From: Hyphomicrobiales bacterium
GTDB lineage: Bacteria; Pseudomonadota; Alphaproteobacteria; Rhizobiales; Rhodobiaceae
Assembly: GCA_002869065.1 (NCBI GenBank)
Contig: PKTR01000006.1
Coordinates: 62,001 to 126,000 of the forward strand
DNA: 64,000 nt
Direction: 5' to 3'
The notes beneath the pieces are model-generated. The model worked only from the letters and a program-made list of their open reading frames with translations. It made no database searches and was not told where the DNA came from. Positions 56,391 to 64,000 of the stretch are shown here, one piece after another. Position 1 is the first letter of the stretch; each line of letters begins with the position of its first letter. A program made the translations under genes and the position numbers.

Positions 56391-57389
56391 TCAGTTGCCG
56401 AGAGCGTTCGCGGCGTCGAAGACGGTCTTGCCGAGGCCGCCCGAGGCGGCCAGGAAGCCATCGAACACCGGCTGCGCGGCAGCCTTCCAGGCGGCGATTT
56501 CTTCCGCGCTCGGATCGTAGATCTTCATGCCGTTCTCTTCCGACATCTTGAACGCCGCGGCCTCGATCTCCGTCATCTTGTCGCGAACGGTGGCGTCGGC
56601 CTTGGCGGCAGCCGCCTCGATCAGCGCCTTGTGCTCATCCGAAAGGCCCTGCCAGAACTTTTCGTTGATGACGACGATGAACTCGATGTCGGCGTTGTTG
56701 GTGCGGGTGATGGTGTCCATCACTTCCCACAGCTTGCGGCTCTTGACGCCCGACACGCCGGTCATGCCGACATCGACCGTGCCGCGCTGATAGGCGAGGT
56801 ACTGTTCCGAGCCCGAGATAAGCGTCGGCACGCCGCCGGCGGCTTCGATCCAGGCGCCGAGCGTCTTGCCGAACACGCGGACCTTCTTGCCGTTGATGTC
56901 TTCTGGCGTCTTGATCGGGCCGCCGTTCGACAAGAGCACGACGCCGCCATAGGCCTGCCACCACAGCACCCGATTGCCGGTGCCCAGAATCGCTTCGTCG
57001 ATCGGACCGCGCACGGTGCCGCCCTTGGCGGTCGCGGCGCGCACCTTTTATTCCGAGTTGAACAGGAACGGCAGGTAGAACACGTCGACCGCCGGGATGT
57101 CGCCGACGAAGCGGGTCAGCGAGGCAACGCCCATTTCGATGGCGCCCGAGCCGACGGCCTGCGGCACTTCCTTGTCCTTGTAGAGCTGCGCGGAGTCGTA
57201 GATCTCGACCGCGATGTCGCCGTTCGAGGTCTTCTCGACCTCTTCCTTGAAGACCAGCAGGTTCTGGCCGAGATGGCTCTTCAGCGGAAGCTGCAGGGTG
57301 ATGCGCAGCGTGGTCGAGGCCGCGAACGCCGCAGATGCGCTGAGCGCAAGCGCCACGGTACCCGCGATTGCGAGACGAGCAAGTTTCAT
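56391..57389 (-). pseudogene. TRAP substrate-binding protein (DctP) gene with an in-frame TAA
   Basis: The frame would code for 332 residues but has TAA at codon 114 (plus-strand 57048-57050), within FLFNSE-stop-KVRAATAKGG. The parts on both sides align continuously with DctP, and family members usually have Glu or Lys there, so a single base change explains it. The N-terminal part has a signal peptide (MKLARLAIAGTVALALSASAAFA); the C-terminal part carries the substrate-binding GVKSRKLWEVMD-type region. GGAGG precedes the ATG. A GTG just after the stop (57044) would not restore an exported protein. A sequencing error or readthrough cannot be excluded. Confidence 0.8.
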
Positions 57390-57483
57390 CAGGTGGTTCC
57401 TCCCAGTTTTTTCGACCCGGAGAATGGCCGATCAATTTCCGCGTTGGCAAGCCCCTTTCGTAATCTTTCCAATATGTTGCAGT

Positions 57484-57506
57484 GCATTAATGCGCATTCG
57501 CGAATG
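57484..57506. promoter_or_regulatory. Adjacent palindromes between the TRAP operon and mutL
   Basis: gcattaatgc (57484-57493) is an exact palindrome, followed at once by cattcgcgaatg (57495-57506), also exact. They lie about 95-117 bases upstream of the TRAP operon start and 147 bases upstream of mutL. Possible operator for an unlinked regulator. Confidence 0.3.
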
Positions 57507-57652
57507 TTGCGCTCGAAGGTGCGAACGCACCTTGCCGGCGTTTTTTCGCAACAAAGCGCGCGCCGCGTGACCGGTTTGCGCGAATCCGTCACAATCGATA
57601 TCTCCACCAGAAACGAAAGTGGCGCGGGCCGGACGGACCGGCGCGGCAAGGG

Positions 57653-59533
57653 ATGTCAATCTTGGCGATCAGGCGGCTATCGGAATCGACCATCAACCGG
57701 ATCGCGGCGGGCGAAGTGATCGAGCGCCCGGCGAGCGTCGTCAAGGAACTGGTCGAGAACGCGCTCGACGCCGGGGCGCGCCGCATCGAGATCGTCACCG
57801 CCGGCGGCGGCAAGACGCTGATCCGCGTCACGGATGACGGCAGCGGCATGACCCGCGAGGATCTCGAGCTCGCCGTCGAACGCCATTGCACCTCGAAACT
57901 GGCCGAGGACGACCTCGCCGATATCCGCACCCTGGGCTTTCGCGGCGAGGCGCTGCCCTCGATCGGCTCCGTCGCCCGGGTGACGATCACGACGCGGCAT
58001 GCAAGCGAGCCGCATGCCTGGGAACTGACCCTTGAAGGCGGGCGGCCCACCACGCCGAAACCGGCCGCGCTGACCGAAGGCACCCGCATCGAGGTGCGCG
58101 ATCTCTTCTTCACCACGCCGGCACGGCTGAAATTTCTCAAGAGCGAACGCGCCGAGGCAACCGCCGTCACCGACGTCGTGCGCCGTCTCGCGCTGGCCCA
58201 TCCCGACGTGCGTTTTTCGCTCGCCGGCGCCGACCGCACCATCAGCGATTTTGCCGCTGCCCGCGGTGATGAGGCAGGCGCCGCGCGGATCGCCCAGGTG
58301 CTCGGCAAGGAGTTCCTCGACAATGCGCTCGAAATCGACGCCGAGCGGGAAGGGGTCCAGTTGACCGGCTTTGCCAGCTTGCCCACCTATCACCGTGCCA
58401 ACACGCTGCAGCAGTTCTTCTTCGTCAACGGTCGCCCGGTGCGCGACAAGCAACTGCTCGGCGCGCTGCGCGGCGCCTATCAGGACGTGCTCGCCGGCCA
58501 TCGACATGCGGCCGTCGTGCTCAATCTCGACCTCGACCCGCACGAGGTCGACGTCAACGTGCACCCGACCAAGGCCGATGTGCGCTTTCGTGATCCGGGG
58601 CTGGTGCGTGGCCTGATCGTCGGCGCCCTGCGCCGCGCCTTCGCCGAAAGCGGACCGCGAGCAGCAACCCACAACGCTTCCGCCGCCGTTGATGCCTTCC
58701 GCGCCATGGGGGCAGAGGCACGGACGGGGGCAGGGGGTCAGCCTTTTGCCGGCGGCTCCGCCCAGCGTCCCTCCGCACCCTATGATTGGCGCCAGTCGCC
58801 CTATCGCCCGGCTGATGAGGCGTCACCGGGCGCTACGCCGCCCTACGGCGCACCCACCGGTTTTGCCGAGGATCAGGCCGCGTTCGATGCCGTGTCGGCG
58901 CCGAGCGTCGACCGCCGGCCAGATGCGGCGCCGCTTGCCGAAGACCGCGTTGCCCGCCCGCTTGGCGCGGCCCGCGCTCAGGTGCACGAGACCTACATCG
59001 TCGCCCAGACCGAGGACGGCATCGTCATCGTCGACCAGCACGCCGCCCACGAGCGTCTCGTCTATGAGCGCATGAAGGCGGCGATGGCGGAGACGGGTGT
59101 CGGCCGGCAGATCCTGCTGATCCCGGAAGTGGTCGACCTGCCAGTCGATGACGTGGCGCGGCTGCTGGAGCGCGCCGACGAGCTCGCCGAGGCGGGGCTG
59201 GTGCTCGAATCCTTCGGCCCCGAAGCGGTCGCGGTGCGCGAGACGCCGGCGCTGCTCGGCGATACCGACATCAAGGGGCTCGTGCGCGATCTCGCCGACG
59301 ACATCGCCGAATGGGACAGCGCCACGCGGGTGCGCGAGCGGCTCGACGCGATTGCCTCGACTATGGCCTGCCACGGTTCGGTGCGGGCCGGCAGGCGGTT
59401 GAAGGCGGAAGAGATGGATGCGCTGTTGCGCGAGATGGAGGCAACGCCGCTGTCCGGCCAGTGCAACCATGGCCGGCCGACCTATGTCGAGTTGAAGCTC
59501 GCCGACATCGAACGGCTGTTCGGCCGCAAGTAG
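57653..59533 (+). CDS. mutL: DNA mismatch repair protein MutL
   Basis: A 626-residue mismatch-repair protein that links MutS to downstream nicking and excision. The N-terminal GHKL ATPase has [16 protein letters not shown] (about 36-51), DDGSGM and [14 protein letters not shown] (about 99-112). After a Pro/Ala-rich linker (about 340-435) comes the dimerisation domain with the endonuclease motif [12 protein letters not shown] (about 461-472) and [11 protein letters not shown] near the end, so this MutL should have its own nicking activity, unlike the E. coli protein. GGCAAGGG lies just before the ATG. Confidence 0.96.
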   Translation: MSILAIRRLSESTINRIAAGEVIERPASVVKELVENALDAGARRIEIVTAGGGKTLIRVTDDGSGMTREDLELAVERHCTSKLAEDDLADIRTLGFRGEALPSIGSVARVTITTRHASEPHAWELTLEGGRPTTPKPAALTEGTRIEVRDLFFTTPARLKFLKSERAEATAVTDVVRRLALAHPDVRFSLAGADRTISDFAAARGDEAGAARIAQVLGKEFLDNALEIDAEREGVQLTGFASLPTYHRANTLQQFFFVNGRPVRDKQLLGALRGAYQDVLAGHRHAAVVLNLDLDPHEVDVNVHPTKADVRFRDPGLVRGLIVGALRRAFAESGPRAATHNASAAVDAFRAMGAEARTGAGGQPFAGGSAQRPSAPYDWRQSPYRPADEASPGATPPYGAPTGFAEDQAAFDAVSAPSVDRRPDAAPLAEDRVARPLGAARAQVHETYIVAQTEDGIVIVDQHAAHERLVYERMKAAMAETGVGRQILLIPEVVDLPVDDVARLLERADELAEAGLVLESFGPEAVAVRETPALLGDTDIKGLVRDLADDIAEWDSATRVRERLDAIASTMACHGSVRAGRRLKAEEMDALLREMEATPLSGQCNHGRPTYVELKLADIERLFGRK

Positions 59534-59568
59534 CGCCGCGCCAACATTTCACAAGAGCGGGATATACC

Positions 59569-60918
59569 TCAGACGGAAGCGCGCCGCGCCGGTTCGCCGA
59601 GCGCCACCGTCGACAGCACTTCGTTGCGCACCGCCTTCGGCGGCGAGAACAGATTGCCCTGACCGAATTTCGGCTGATAGTCGAGCAGGTCGCGCACCTG
59701 CGACTCGGTCTCGATGTGGTCGATGATCAGCTCGACTTTGTAGCGTGCCAGAAGGTCGGCGAGGTCGGCGAGATGGATGTCCGTGCCTTTGACCGCTTCC
59801 GGGTCGAGCAGGCGTTCGGCGGCGATCTTGAGGAACCGGATGCCGGTGCGATTCAGTTCGGAGAAATCCATCCGCAGGTCGCGGACATTGTCGACCGCGA
59901 AGCGCACGCCGTATTCCTTCAACTCGGCGAGCGCGTCGGTCTCGAGCGGCCCCATCGAGCGATAGCCCTCCTGGGTCAGTTCCAGGATCAGCGCCGGCCC
60001 GACCTCAGACACGGATTTCAGCTGGTCGATCAGCTCGCCGAAGCAGCGCGCATCGACCAGCGACAGCGGCGAGATATTGCAGAACAGGCCGAGGCCGCGA
60101 TCCCTTGTCGCAAAACGCTTCACCACGCTGAAGGCTCGCCGCAACAGCACCTGATCGACCCGAGGCGTCACGCGGGCCGCTTCGGTGGCGGCGAGGAAAT
60201 CGGACGGGTAGATCATCACGTCGGCATCGTCGCGCAGCCGGATCAACGCTTCGTAGAAGCGGGTACGTCGCTGCGGCAACGTCACGATCGGCTGCAGATG
60301 CAGTTCGACCCGGTCGCCCATCACCGCCGACTGGACGGTGCGCAGCAGCTCCTCGCGCGCGGCTCGCTCCTCGGCCTCGCGCTGACGCCGGGCGTGGTCA
60401 TCGCTATTGCGAACCGCAGGAGCGGCGGCCGAATGCCCGCGCGGGGCCGGCGGCATTATACCGGTGGCCGGCGCGGGAAGCGCTGCCTGCTGGGTCGCTG
60501 CGCGTACCGCGGCATTCTCGATTTCGGTGACCCGAACCTCGAGGTCGGCAAGCGACTCGGCGAGCTGTTTGACCAGCACGCTGAACACCTCGACTTCACC
60601 ATAGAGCGACTCGACGCGTTCCCCGGCGTCGACCGACCCCTTGTCCTCCACCACCGCGAAGCGGTTCTCCAGATTGGTGACGTCGTCGCCAAGACCGTCG
60701 ACCTGGCCCGACAACTCCTCGAACCGGGCGATCACACGGTCCTGATCGCGCCGGCGGTTCTGTTCGAGATAGGCCGCGGTGATCGCCATCATCACGATCA
60801 TCGAGATGATCAGCGCCTCGCCCACGCTCATGCCAAGCTGCAAACGGGCGACGATGCCGGCGGACGCGGCAATGACGGCCATGCAGATGACAATGAAGAT
60901 GGAAACGATGCGGGCCAT
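59569..60918 (-). CDS. TipF-like membrane protein with degenerate EAL domain
   Basis: A 449-residue protein. Two N-terminal helices (about 2-45, MARIVSIFIVICMAVIAASAGI and GEALIISMIVMMAITAAYL) precede a coiled-coil segment (about 50-120), an A/P/R-rich linker and an EAL-type domain (about 205-445). The EALIRL motif and ILELTQE are kept, but the usual DDFG becomes AVDNVRD, so it probably binds c-di-GMP without cleaving it. Length and layout match Caulobacter TipF (flagellar placement). The ATG at 60918 is chosen at the first helix; the frame is open to 61287. Confidence 0.75.
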   Translation of the reverse strand: MARIVSIFIVICMAVIAASAGIVARLQLGMSVGEALIISMIVMMAITAAYLEQNRRRDQDRVIARFEELSGQVDGLGDDVTNLENRFAVVEDKGSVDAGERVESLYGEVEVFSVLVKQLAESLADLEVRVTEIENAAVRAATQQAALPAPATGIMPPAPRGHSAAAPAVRNSDDHARRQREAEERAAREELLRTVQSAVMGDRVELHLQPIVTLPQRRTRFYEALIRLRDDADVMIYPSDFLAATEAARVTPRVDQVLLRRAFSVVKRFATRDRGLGLFCNISPLSLVDARCFGELIDQLKSVSEVGPALILELTQEGYRSMGPLETDALAELKEYGVRFAVDNVRDLRMDFSELNRTGIRFLKIAAERLLDPEAVKGTDIHLADLADLLARYKVELIIDHIETESQVRDLLDYQPKFGQGNLFSPPKAVRNEVLSTVALGEPARRASV

Positions 60919-61301
60919 GCCTCGGGGCTTCTCCAACGAACGGTGACGTACCGAATCGTCTGAAATGATGCGCGATTTCGCGGCAATGCGCACCGCCCCG
61001 CGGCGGCTTATCCCCAGCCGAGGGCTCGTTCGGCGAAAAATGCGCCCATGCTTCGGGTCCCGCGATGCCTCGCAACGCGGTGTGACGGGCAGTTCGGGTT
61101 TGGAACTCGGTGCATCGGGTTGGTTCGCCGGTTTTATGAGCGCTGCAAAGGTCTTGACCTTCCTGTCACTGGAAGTCGCAGATAGAAGGGGGCGCGGCGC
61201 CGATCGGGAAACCCTATGGGGGCGGTTGTCGTCGCTCAAATGGATCAGTTCCGGCACAGCCTCTGGATGCGTGTGCCGATGCCTCAAAAAGGATCAAGCC
61301 A
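60919..61301. other. Gene-free gap between the TipF-like gene and the copper chaperone
   Basis: This stretch holds the promoter regions of the two divergent genes, including the CueR-type site. A 29-codon frame (61216-61305) overlaps the chaperone start as ATGA but has no Cys or His cluster and no Shine-Dalgarno. Nothing else is supported. Confidence 0.5.
61154..61184 (+). promoter_or_regulatory. CueR/MerR-type copper promoter
   Basis: TTGACC (61154-61159) is followed by the dyad CCTTCC-tgtcact-GGAAG, and a -10-like CAGATA begins 19 bases after the -35. The overlong 19-base spacer and the CTTCC/GGAAG dyad are the marks of CueR-family copper-responsive promoters. It lies 118 bases before the copper-chaperone start. 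No cueR gene is in the window. Confidence 0.65.
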
Positions 61302-61496
61302 ATGATCACGCTCAAGGTTTCCGGCATGTCCTGCCAGCATTGCGTCAAGGCCGTCACCGCCGCCGTCGGTGAAGTCGACGACGCGGCCAGCGTGTCGATC
61401 GACCTCGAAGCTGGCGAGGTCGCGATTGAGTCGGCGACGCCGCGCGAGAAGTTCGTCGAAGCGATCGAGGATGCCGGCTACGAGGTTGCGGCCTGA
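61302..61496 (+). CDS. copZ: Copper chaperone (heavy-metal-associated domain)
   Basis: A 64-residue CopZ/HMA protein that carries Cu(I). The metal site is GMSCQHC (about 8-14), in the beta-alpha-beta-beta-alpha-beta fold (ITLKVSGM...CVKAVTAAVGEV...IESATP..KFVEAIEDAGYEV). AAGGA precedes the ATG. It is preceded by a CueR-type promoter and stands without copA or cueR. It passes copper to a P-type ATPase that must be encoded elsewhere. Confidence 0.93.
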   Translation: MITLKVSGMSCQHCVKAVTAAVGEVDDAASVSIDLEAGEVAIESATPREKFVEAIEDAGYEVAA

Positions 61497-61804
61497 TCCG
61501 GCAATTTGCGGATCGGGGGGGCACCGCCCGGCATTTCACCTCAGTGTGAACGCTTGTGAACGGCGCGGCAGCGGCAATCGCGTTATCATCGTTGAACAGT
61601 GTTGCGGTGCAGCCGCCGACGCTTTGACCCGTACCCTTCGGTATTCGGTCGTAGCTGCGGCTCGCGCCGATGCCCGGCTAGACGATCCGCCTGTCGTTCG
61701 TGCCGTACCCCCAGTCGGCACAACGGCCCGCCGGCGCGGTGTTGCCCCACCGTGCCGGCTCTTTTTTGTGCCTTGCGCCTGATACTTGAGGGAAACAGCC
61801 GCGG
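61497..61804. other. Gene-free gap ending in a strong plus-strand terminator
   Basis: About 308 bases without a supported gene. A small hairpin gatccg-gcaatttg-cggatc follows the copper-chaperone stop. A strong terminator lies at 61730-61767. The space between is either a long 3' untranslated region or a non-coding transcript; see findings. Confidence 0.5.
61730..61767 (+). terminator. Strong rho-independent terminator, plus strand
   Basis: A 12-base stem (gccggcgcggtg / caccgtgccggc) with one mismatch and a six-base loop, then tctttttt. It is orientated for plus-strand transcripts and stands 234 bases after the copper-chaperone stop. Confidence 0.88.
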
Positions 61805-63100
61805 TCAGCGCAACGCTGCGAGCCGCCCGCGCAGGGCGTGGTAGACCTTTTTCGCCGTACCCCGGAGCCGCCGCCGGCCTTTTTCAAGGCGTTCGGCAAT
61901 GGCGATGGCGATCCCGGTGCTGGCCGGTCGCGTGTCGATGAGGATGTCGGCGGCATCGCTTTTTTCCGACCACAGGCTTTCCATCATCGAATGGCCCGCC
62001 TCGGTGCAGGAATCGGCGCCGATGATCGACGGATCGTCGACGATCCGCCGCGTCACGTCCATCACGGTCAGATAGCCCGGTGTGTATTTCGACAGGGATT
62101 CCTCATAGGCCGTTTTCCAGCAAAACGCCGTTTTGCCGCTGGTGACCGCGACCGACATGGCGACCGGCCGACCGTCGAGTTCGAGCGTATCGACCTGCAC
62201 GTCCCCGCGGCGGGCGAAGGTGGCGATTACCTTGAGGAAGAAGCGCAACGCGTCGGGCTTGCGCAGGATCGCGGTGCCCTCGCGGCCCTTCCATCCGGCG
62301 GCCTCGAGTTCGAGGAACTGGCAGAACGCCGGCAGCACTTCGGACTCGGTGGTGTAGAGCTTGCGTTCCAGAACGCCGGTCTTGCCGAGCGACTCCCGCG
62401 CCTTTTCGGAACGGCGGTAGCGCCGCGCACTGAGTGATGCCTTGAGATAGGCCTCGCCGTCGAGATCGGTGTTGAGCGAGATATACGGCGTGTGGTTGAC
62501 CACGGAGAAATGCCGGTCGCTGCGCTGGGTGGCGGCCTCGAGACCGCGCATGGCTTCGCCGTCGGCTTTCATCGTGTGCATCAAGAGGATGCGCGGGAAC
62601 CCGGCGGCCGCGATTGCGTCAAGCGCATGCATCCAGAAGGCCGTGCCGCGCCCGGGCAGGATCAGCGGTGTGCCGCGAACGCCCATGCGGTGGTTCCAGA
62701 CCTGCGTCGCCGAAAGCCACGGCCCCCAGCGGTGGCGGGCGAGTTCGATCGGCATAGCGCCGGCAAGCACCCGTTCATCGCCGTCTGTTTCATCGCCGCC
62801 GGCGTCGTCCCAGACCAGCACCAGAAACAGCCCTTTGGTGCGGCGGACTTCAGCCATCGCGGCTTCCAGCACGGTCGGCTCGAAGAACACATTGGCTTCC
62901 CCGGCGCGGTGGGCGAGACGCTCCAGCGCTGCGAAGACCGTTGCGATGTCGGCGAGCGGAACGATTTCGGCGCGGAATCCCTCAGGGGCGGCGACCTGAG
63001 CGGCAGCCCGGGACTCGGCGCTACGGGACCCGGAACGGGGGTCCGCTGCGGTGTCGAGAGCGGTTCGGCCTTGGATGAGCACTCCTAAACCTCTTGGCAT
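61805..63100 (-). CDS. GNAT (FemAB/CelD-like) acyltransferase
   Basis: A 431-residue protein with two GNAT-like halves of the type grouped as BioF2/CelD-like or FemAB acyltransferases. The first half spans about 75-245 (VFFEPTVLEAAMAEVR..., LATQVWNHR-like and WMHALDAIAAAGFPRILLMH), and the second about 255-405 (ASLSARRYRRSEKARESLGK..., VAMSVAVTSGKTAFCWKTAYEESLSKYTPGYLTVMDV). Such enzymes often transfer acyl or aminoacyl groups in polysaccharide or cell-wall pathways. A GTG at 63082 has AAGAGG upstream and is an alternative start. It follows the flippase gene in the same direction, overlapping it by up to 16 bases. Confidence 0.8.
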   Translation of the reverse strand: MPRGLGVLIQGRTALDTAADPRSGSRSAESRAAAQVAAPEGFRAEIVPLADIATVFAALERLAHRAGEANVFFEPTVLEAAMAEVRRTKGLFLVLVWDDAGGDETDGDERVLAGAMPIELARHRWGPWLSATQVWNHRMGVRGTPLILPGRGTAFWMHALDAIAAAGFPRILLMHTMKADGEAMRGLEAATQRSDRHFSVVNHTPYISLNTDLDGEAYLKASLSARRYRRSEKARESLGKTGVLERKLYTTESEVLPAFCQFLELEAAGWKGREGTAILRKPDALRFFLKVIATFARRGDVQVDTLELDGRPVAMSVAVTSGKTAFCWKTAYEESLSKYTPGYLTVMDVTRRIVDDPSIIGADSCTEAGHSMMESLWSEKSDAADILIDTRPASTGIAIAIAERLEKGRRRLRGTAKKVYHALRGRLAALR

Positions 63101-64000
63101 TTCTTCTGGGACATCGGTGAACGCGCAAGCACGCTGCGCAGCAGCGCGCGAAGCTGGCCGATATCGAGTGTCGGAACGGGTTGGAAGCCGAAGTTTCGGC
63201 GGATGACGATGGTCGACAGCAGCAGTTCAAGCAGCATCGCGGTCGCGGTCGCGAGCGCCGCACCGGTGATCCCGAACGCCGGGATCATCACCAGATTGAA
63301 ACCGGCGTTGGCGATCACTGCGGCGCCGAGAATGGCCATCCCGGTGCGCTGATGCCCGGTCATGACGAGCATTGTTTGCGCGGGTGCGATAGCCGAACGC
63401 GCAACGGCCGAAACGGTCAGGATGATCAGCGCCGGATAGGCTGCGGAAAAACTGGTTCCAAAAGCCGCCAGCAAGAGCGGTCCGGCAGCAACGATGCCGA
63501 GCGCCATGATCGCCGCCGGCCAGAAGGACAGCGTGACAGCCTGATTGACCGCGCGCGCAAGCCCGTCGTGATCGTCGGTTGCGGCGAAGTGGGCAAACCG
63601 CGGCGCCATCACCGCGATGACGGCGACGGGAACGAACCCGACCAGCATCAGGATCCGCGTCGCCGCGTAGTAGTGGCCGACGTTTTCCGCCGGGAGCAGG
63701 GCGCCCACCAGCACGATGTCGACATTGTTCATCAGGTGCAGGAGACCCTCGACCATCACGAGAGGGATCGCGACACCGAGCCAGGACGGCATGGAATATT
63801 CCGTCGATCCCAGGCCGATCGATTCGCGGGCGCCGTGGCGGGCGACAAAGGCCTGCACGACCGCCGTTGCCGCCACCGCGACCAGCATCAACGCCATGGC
63901 GTCTTCCGCCGTCGCATCTCTGCCGTAGACCGCGATCGCAATCGCAACGCCGGCCACGAGCATGACCGGACGAAGCAGCAGCGAAGGCGCCATGCCGCGT
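63085..64000 (-). CDS. Polysaccharide flippase of the MATE/Wzx type (partial, continues beyond the right edge)
   Basis: At least 305 residues of a multi-helix membrane protein; the frame stays open to the edge, so the N-terminus is missing. About eight helices are visible, with MPSWLGVAIPLVMVEGLLHLMNNVDIVLVGALL (two helices), VGHYYAATRILMLVGFVPVAVIAVMAPRFAHFA and GITGAALATATAMLLELLLSTIVIRRNFGF, a layout typical of oligosaccharide flippases of the MOP superfamily. It overlaps the GNAT gene and probably belongs to a surface-polysaccharide operon. Confidence 0.85.
   Translation of the reverse strand, partial: RGMAPSLLLRPVMLVAGVAIAIAVYGRDATAEDAMALMLVAVAATAVVQAFVARHGARESIGLGSTEYSMPSWLGVAIPLVMVEGLLHLMNNVDIVLVGALLPAENVGHYYAATRILMLVGFVPVAVIAVMAPRFAHFAATDDHDGLARAVNQAVTLSFWPAAIMALGIVAAGPLLLAAFGTSFSAAYPALIILTVSAVARSAIAPAQTMLVMTGHQRTGMAILGAAVIANAGFNLVMIPAFGITGAALATATAMLLELLLSTIVIRRNFGFQPVPTLDIGQLRALLRSVLARSPMSQKKCQEV

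Noticed and set aside
61216-61305. A 29-codon frame overlapping the copper-chaperone start, considered as a leader peptide
   Set aside because: No Shine-Dalgarno, no Cys or His cluster and no attenuator-like hairpins. The ATGA overlap alone is weak evidence.

Overview
The window is GC-rich DNA with densely packed genes and looks like the chromosome of an alphaproteobacterium, most likely of the Hyphomicrobiales (Rhizobiales). The basis is a CIRCE-controlled groES-groEL operon, the linked hisS-hisZ-hisG order, a LysR gene divergent from a DUF1127 gene, paired DUF2927 proteins, BcsS-like and TipF-like proteins, an alphaproteobacterial GshA, and palindromic gctctag-type intergenic repeats. Genus cannot be fixed from the sequence alone. 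No phage, transposase, plasmid, CRISPR, rRNA or tRNA gene was seen.

Layout. 1-16.6 kb is mostly housekeeping and solitary metabolic genes: the first codons of a probable amino-acid permease, a secreted protein, a kinase/P-loop fusion, a ThDP enzyme, a universal stress protein, LysR/DUF1127, rsmE, xseA, an acyl-CoA dehydrogenase, a Tad-like vWA protein, an AEC transporter, a HAD hydrolase and gshA. 16.6-17.1 kb is a repeat-rich gap. 17.1-20.7 kb holds DUF937, a Tat-exported thioredoxin, two tandem glutamine amidotransferase-like paralogues and a RidA protein.

20.8-28.6 kb is a lactate-use module. A FadR-type regulator and lutABC lie on the minus strand, divergent from a complete TRAP transporter (DctP, an unusually long DctQ, DctM). 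30.7-38.8 kb is a glycolate/glyoxylate module: LysR regulator, glcD-glcE, a cation efflux gene, glcF, then malate synthase. Together these turn lactate into pyruvate and glycolate via glyoxylate into malate.

39-49.4 kb has cell-envelope and small secreted proteins (L,D-transpeptidase, DUF2927 pair, CheZ-like protein, tag, groES-small ORF-groEL, Crp/Fnr regulator, BcsS-like protein). 49.7-53.3 kb is hisS-hisZ-hisG. 53.6-57.4 kb is a second TRAP operon with an ICL/PEP-mutase family lyase; its binding-protein gene carries an in-frame TAA. 57.6-64 kb has mutL, a TipF-like EAL protein, a copper-chaperone gene behind a CueR-like promoter, and a GNAT/flippase pair that runs off the right edge.

The most unusual non-coding signal is a family of composite inverted-repeat elements present three times in gene-free gaps (about 16.9, 47.5 and 53.4 kb). 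Other points worth checking are the CDF gene inside the glcDEF operon, the small membrane ORF between groES and groEL, the long DctQ, and the nonsense-interrupted DctP.
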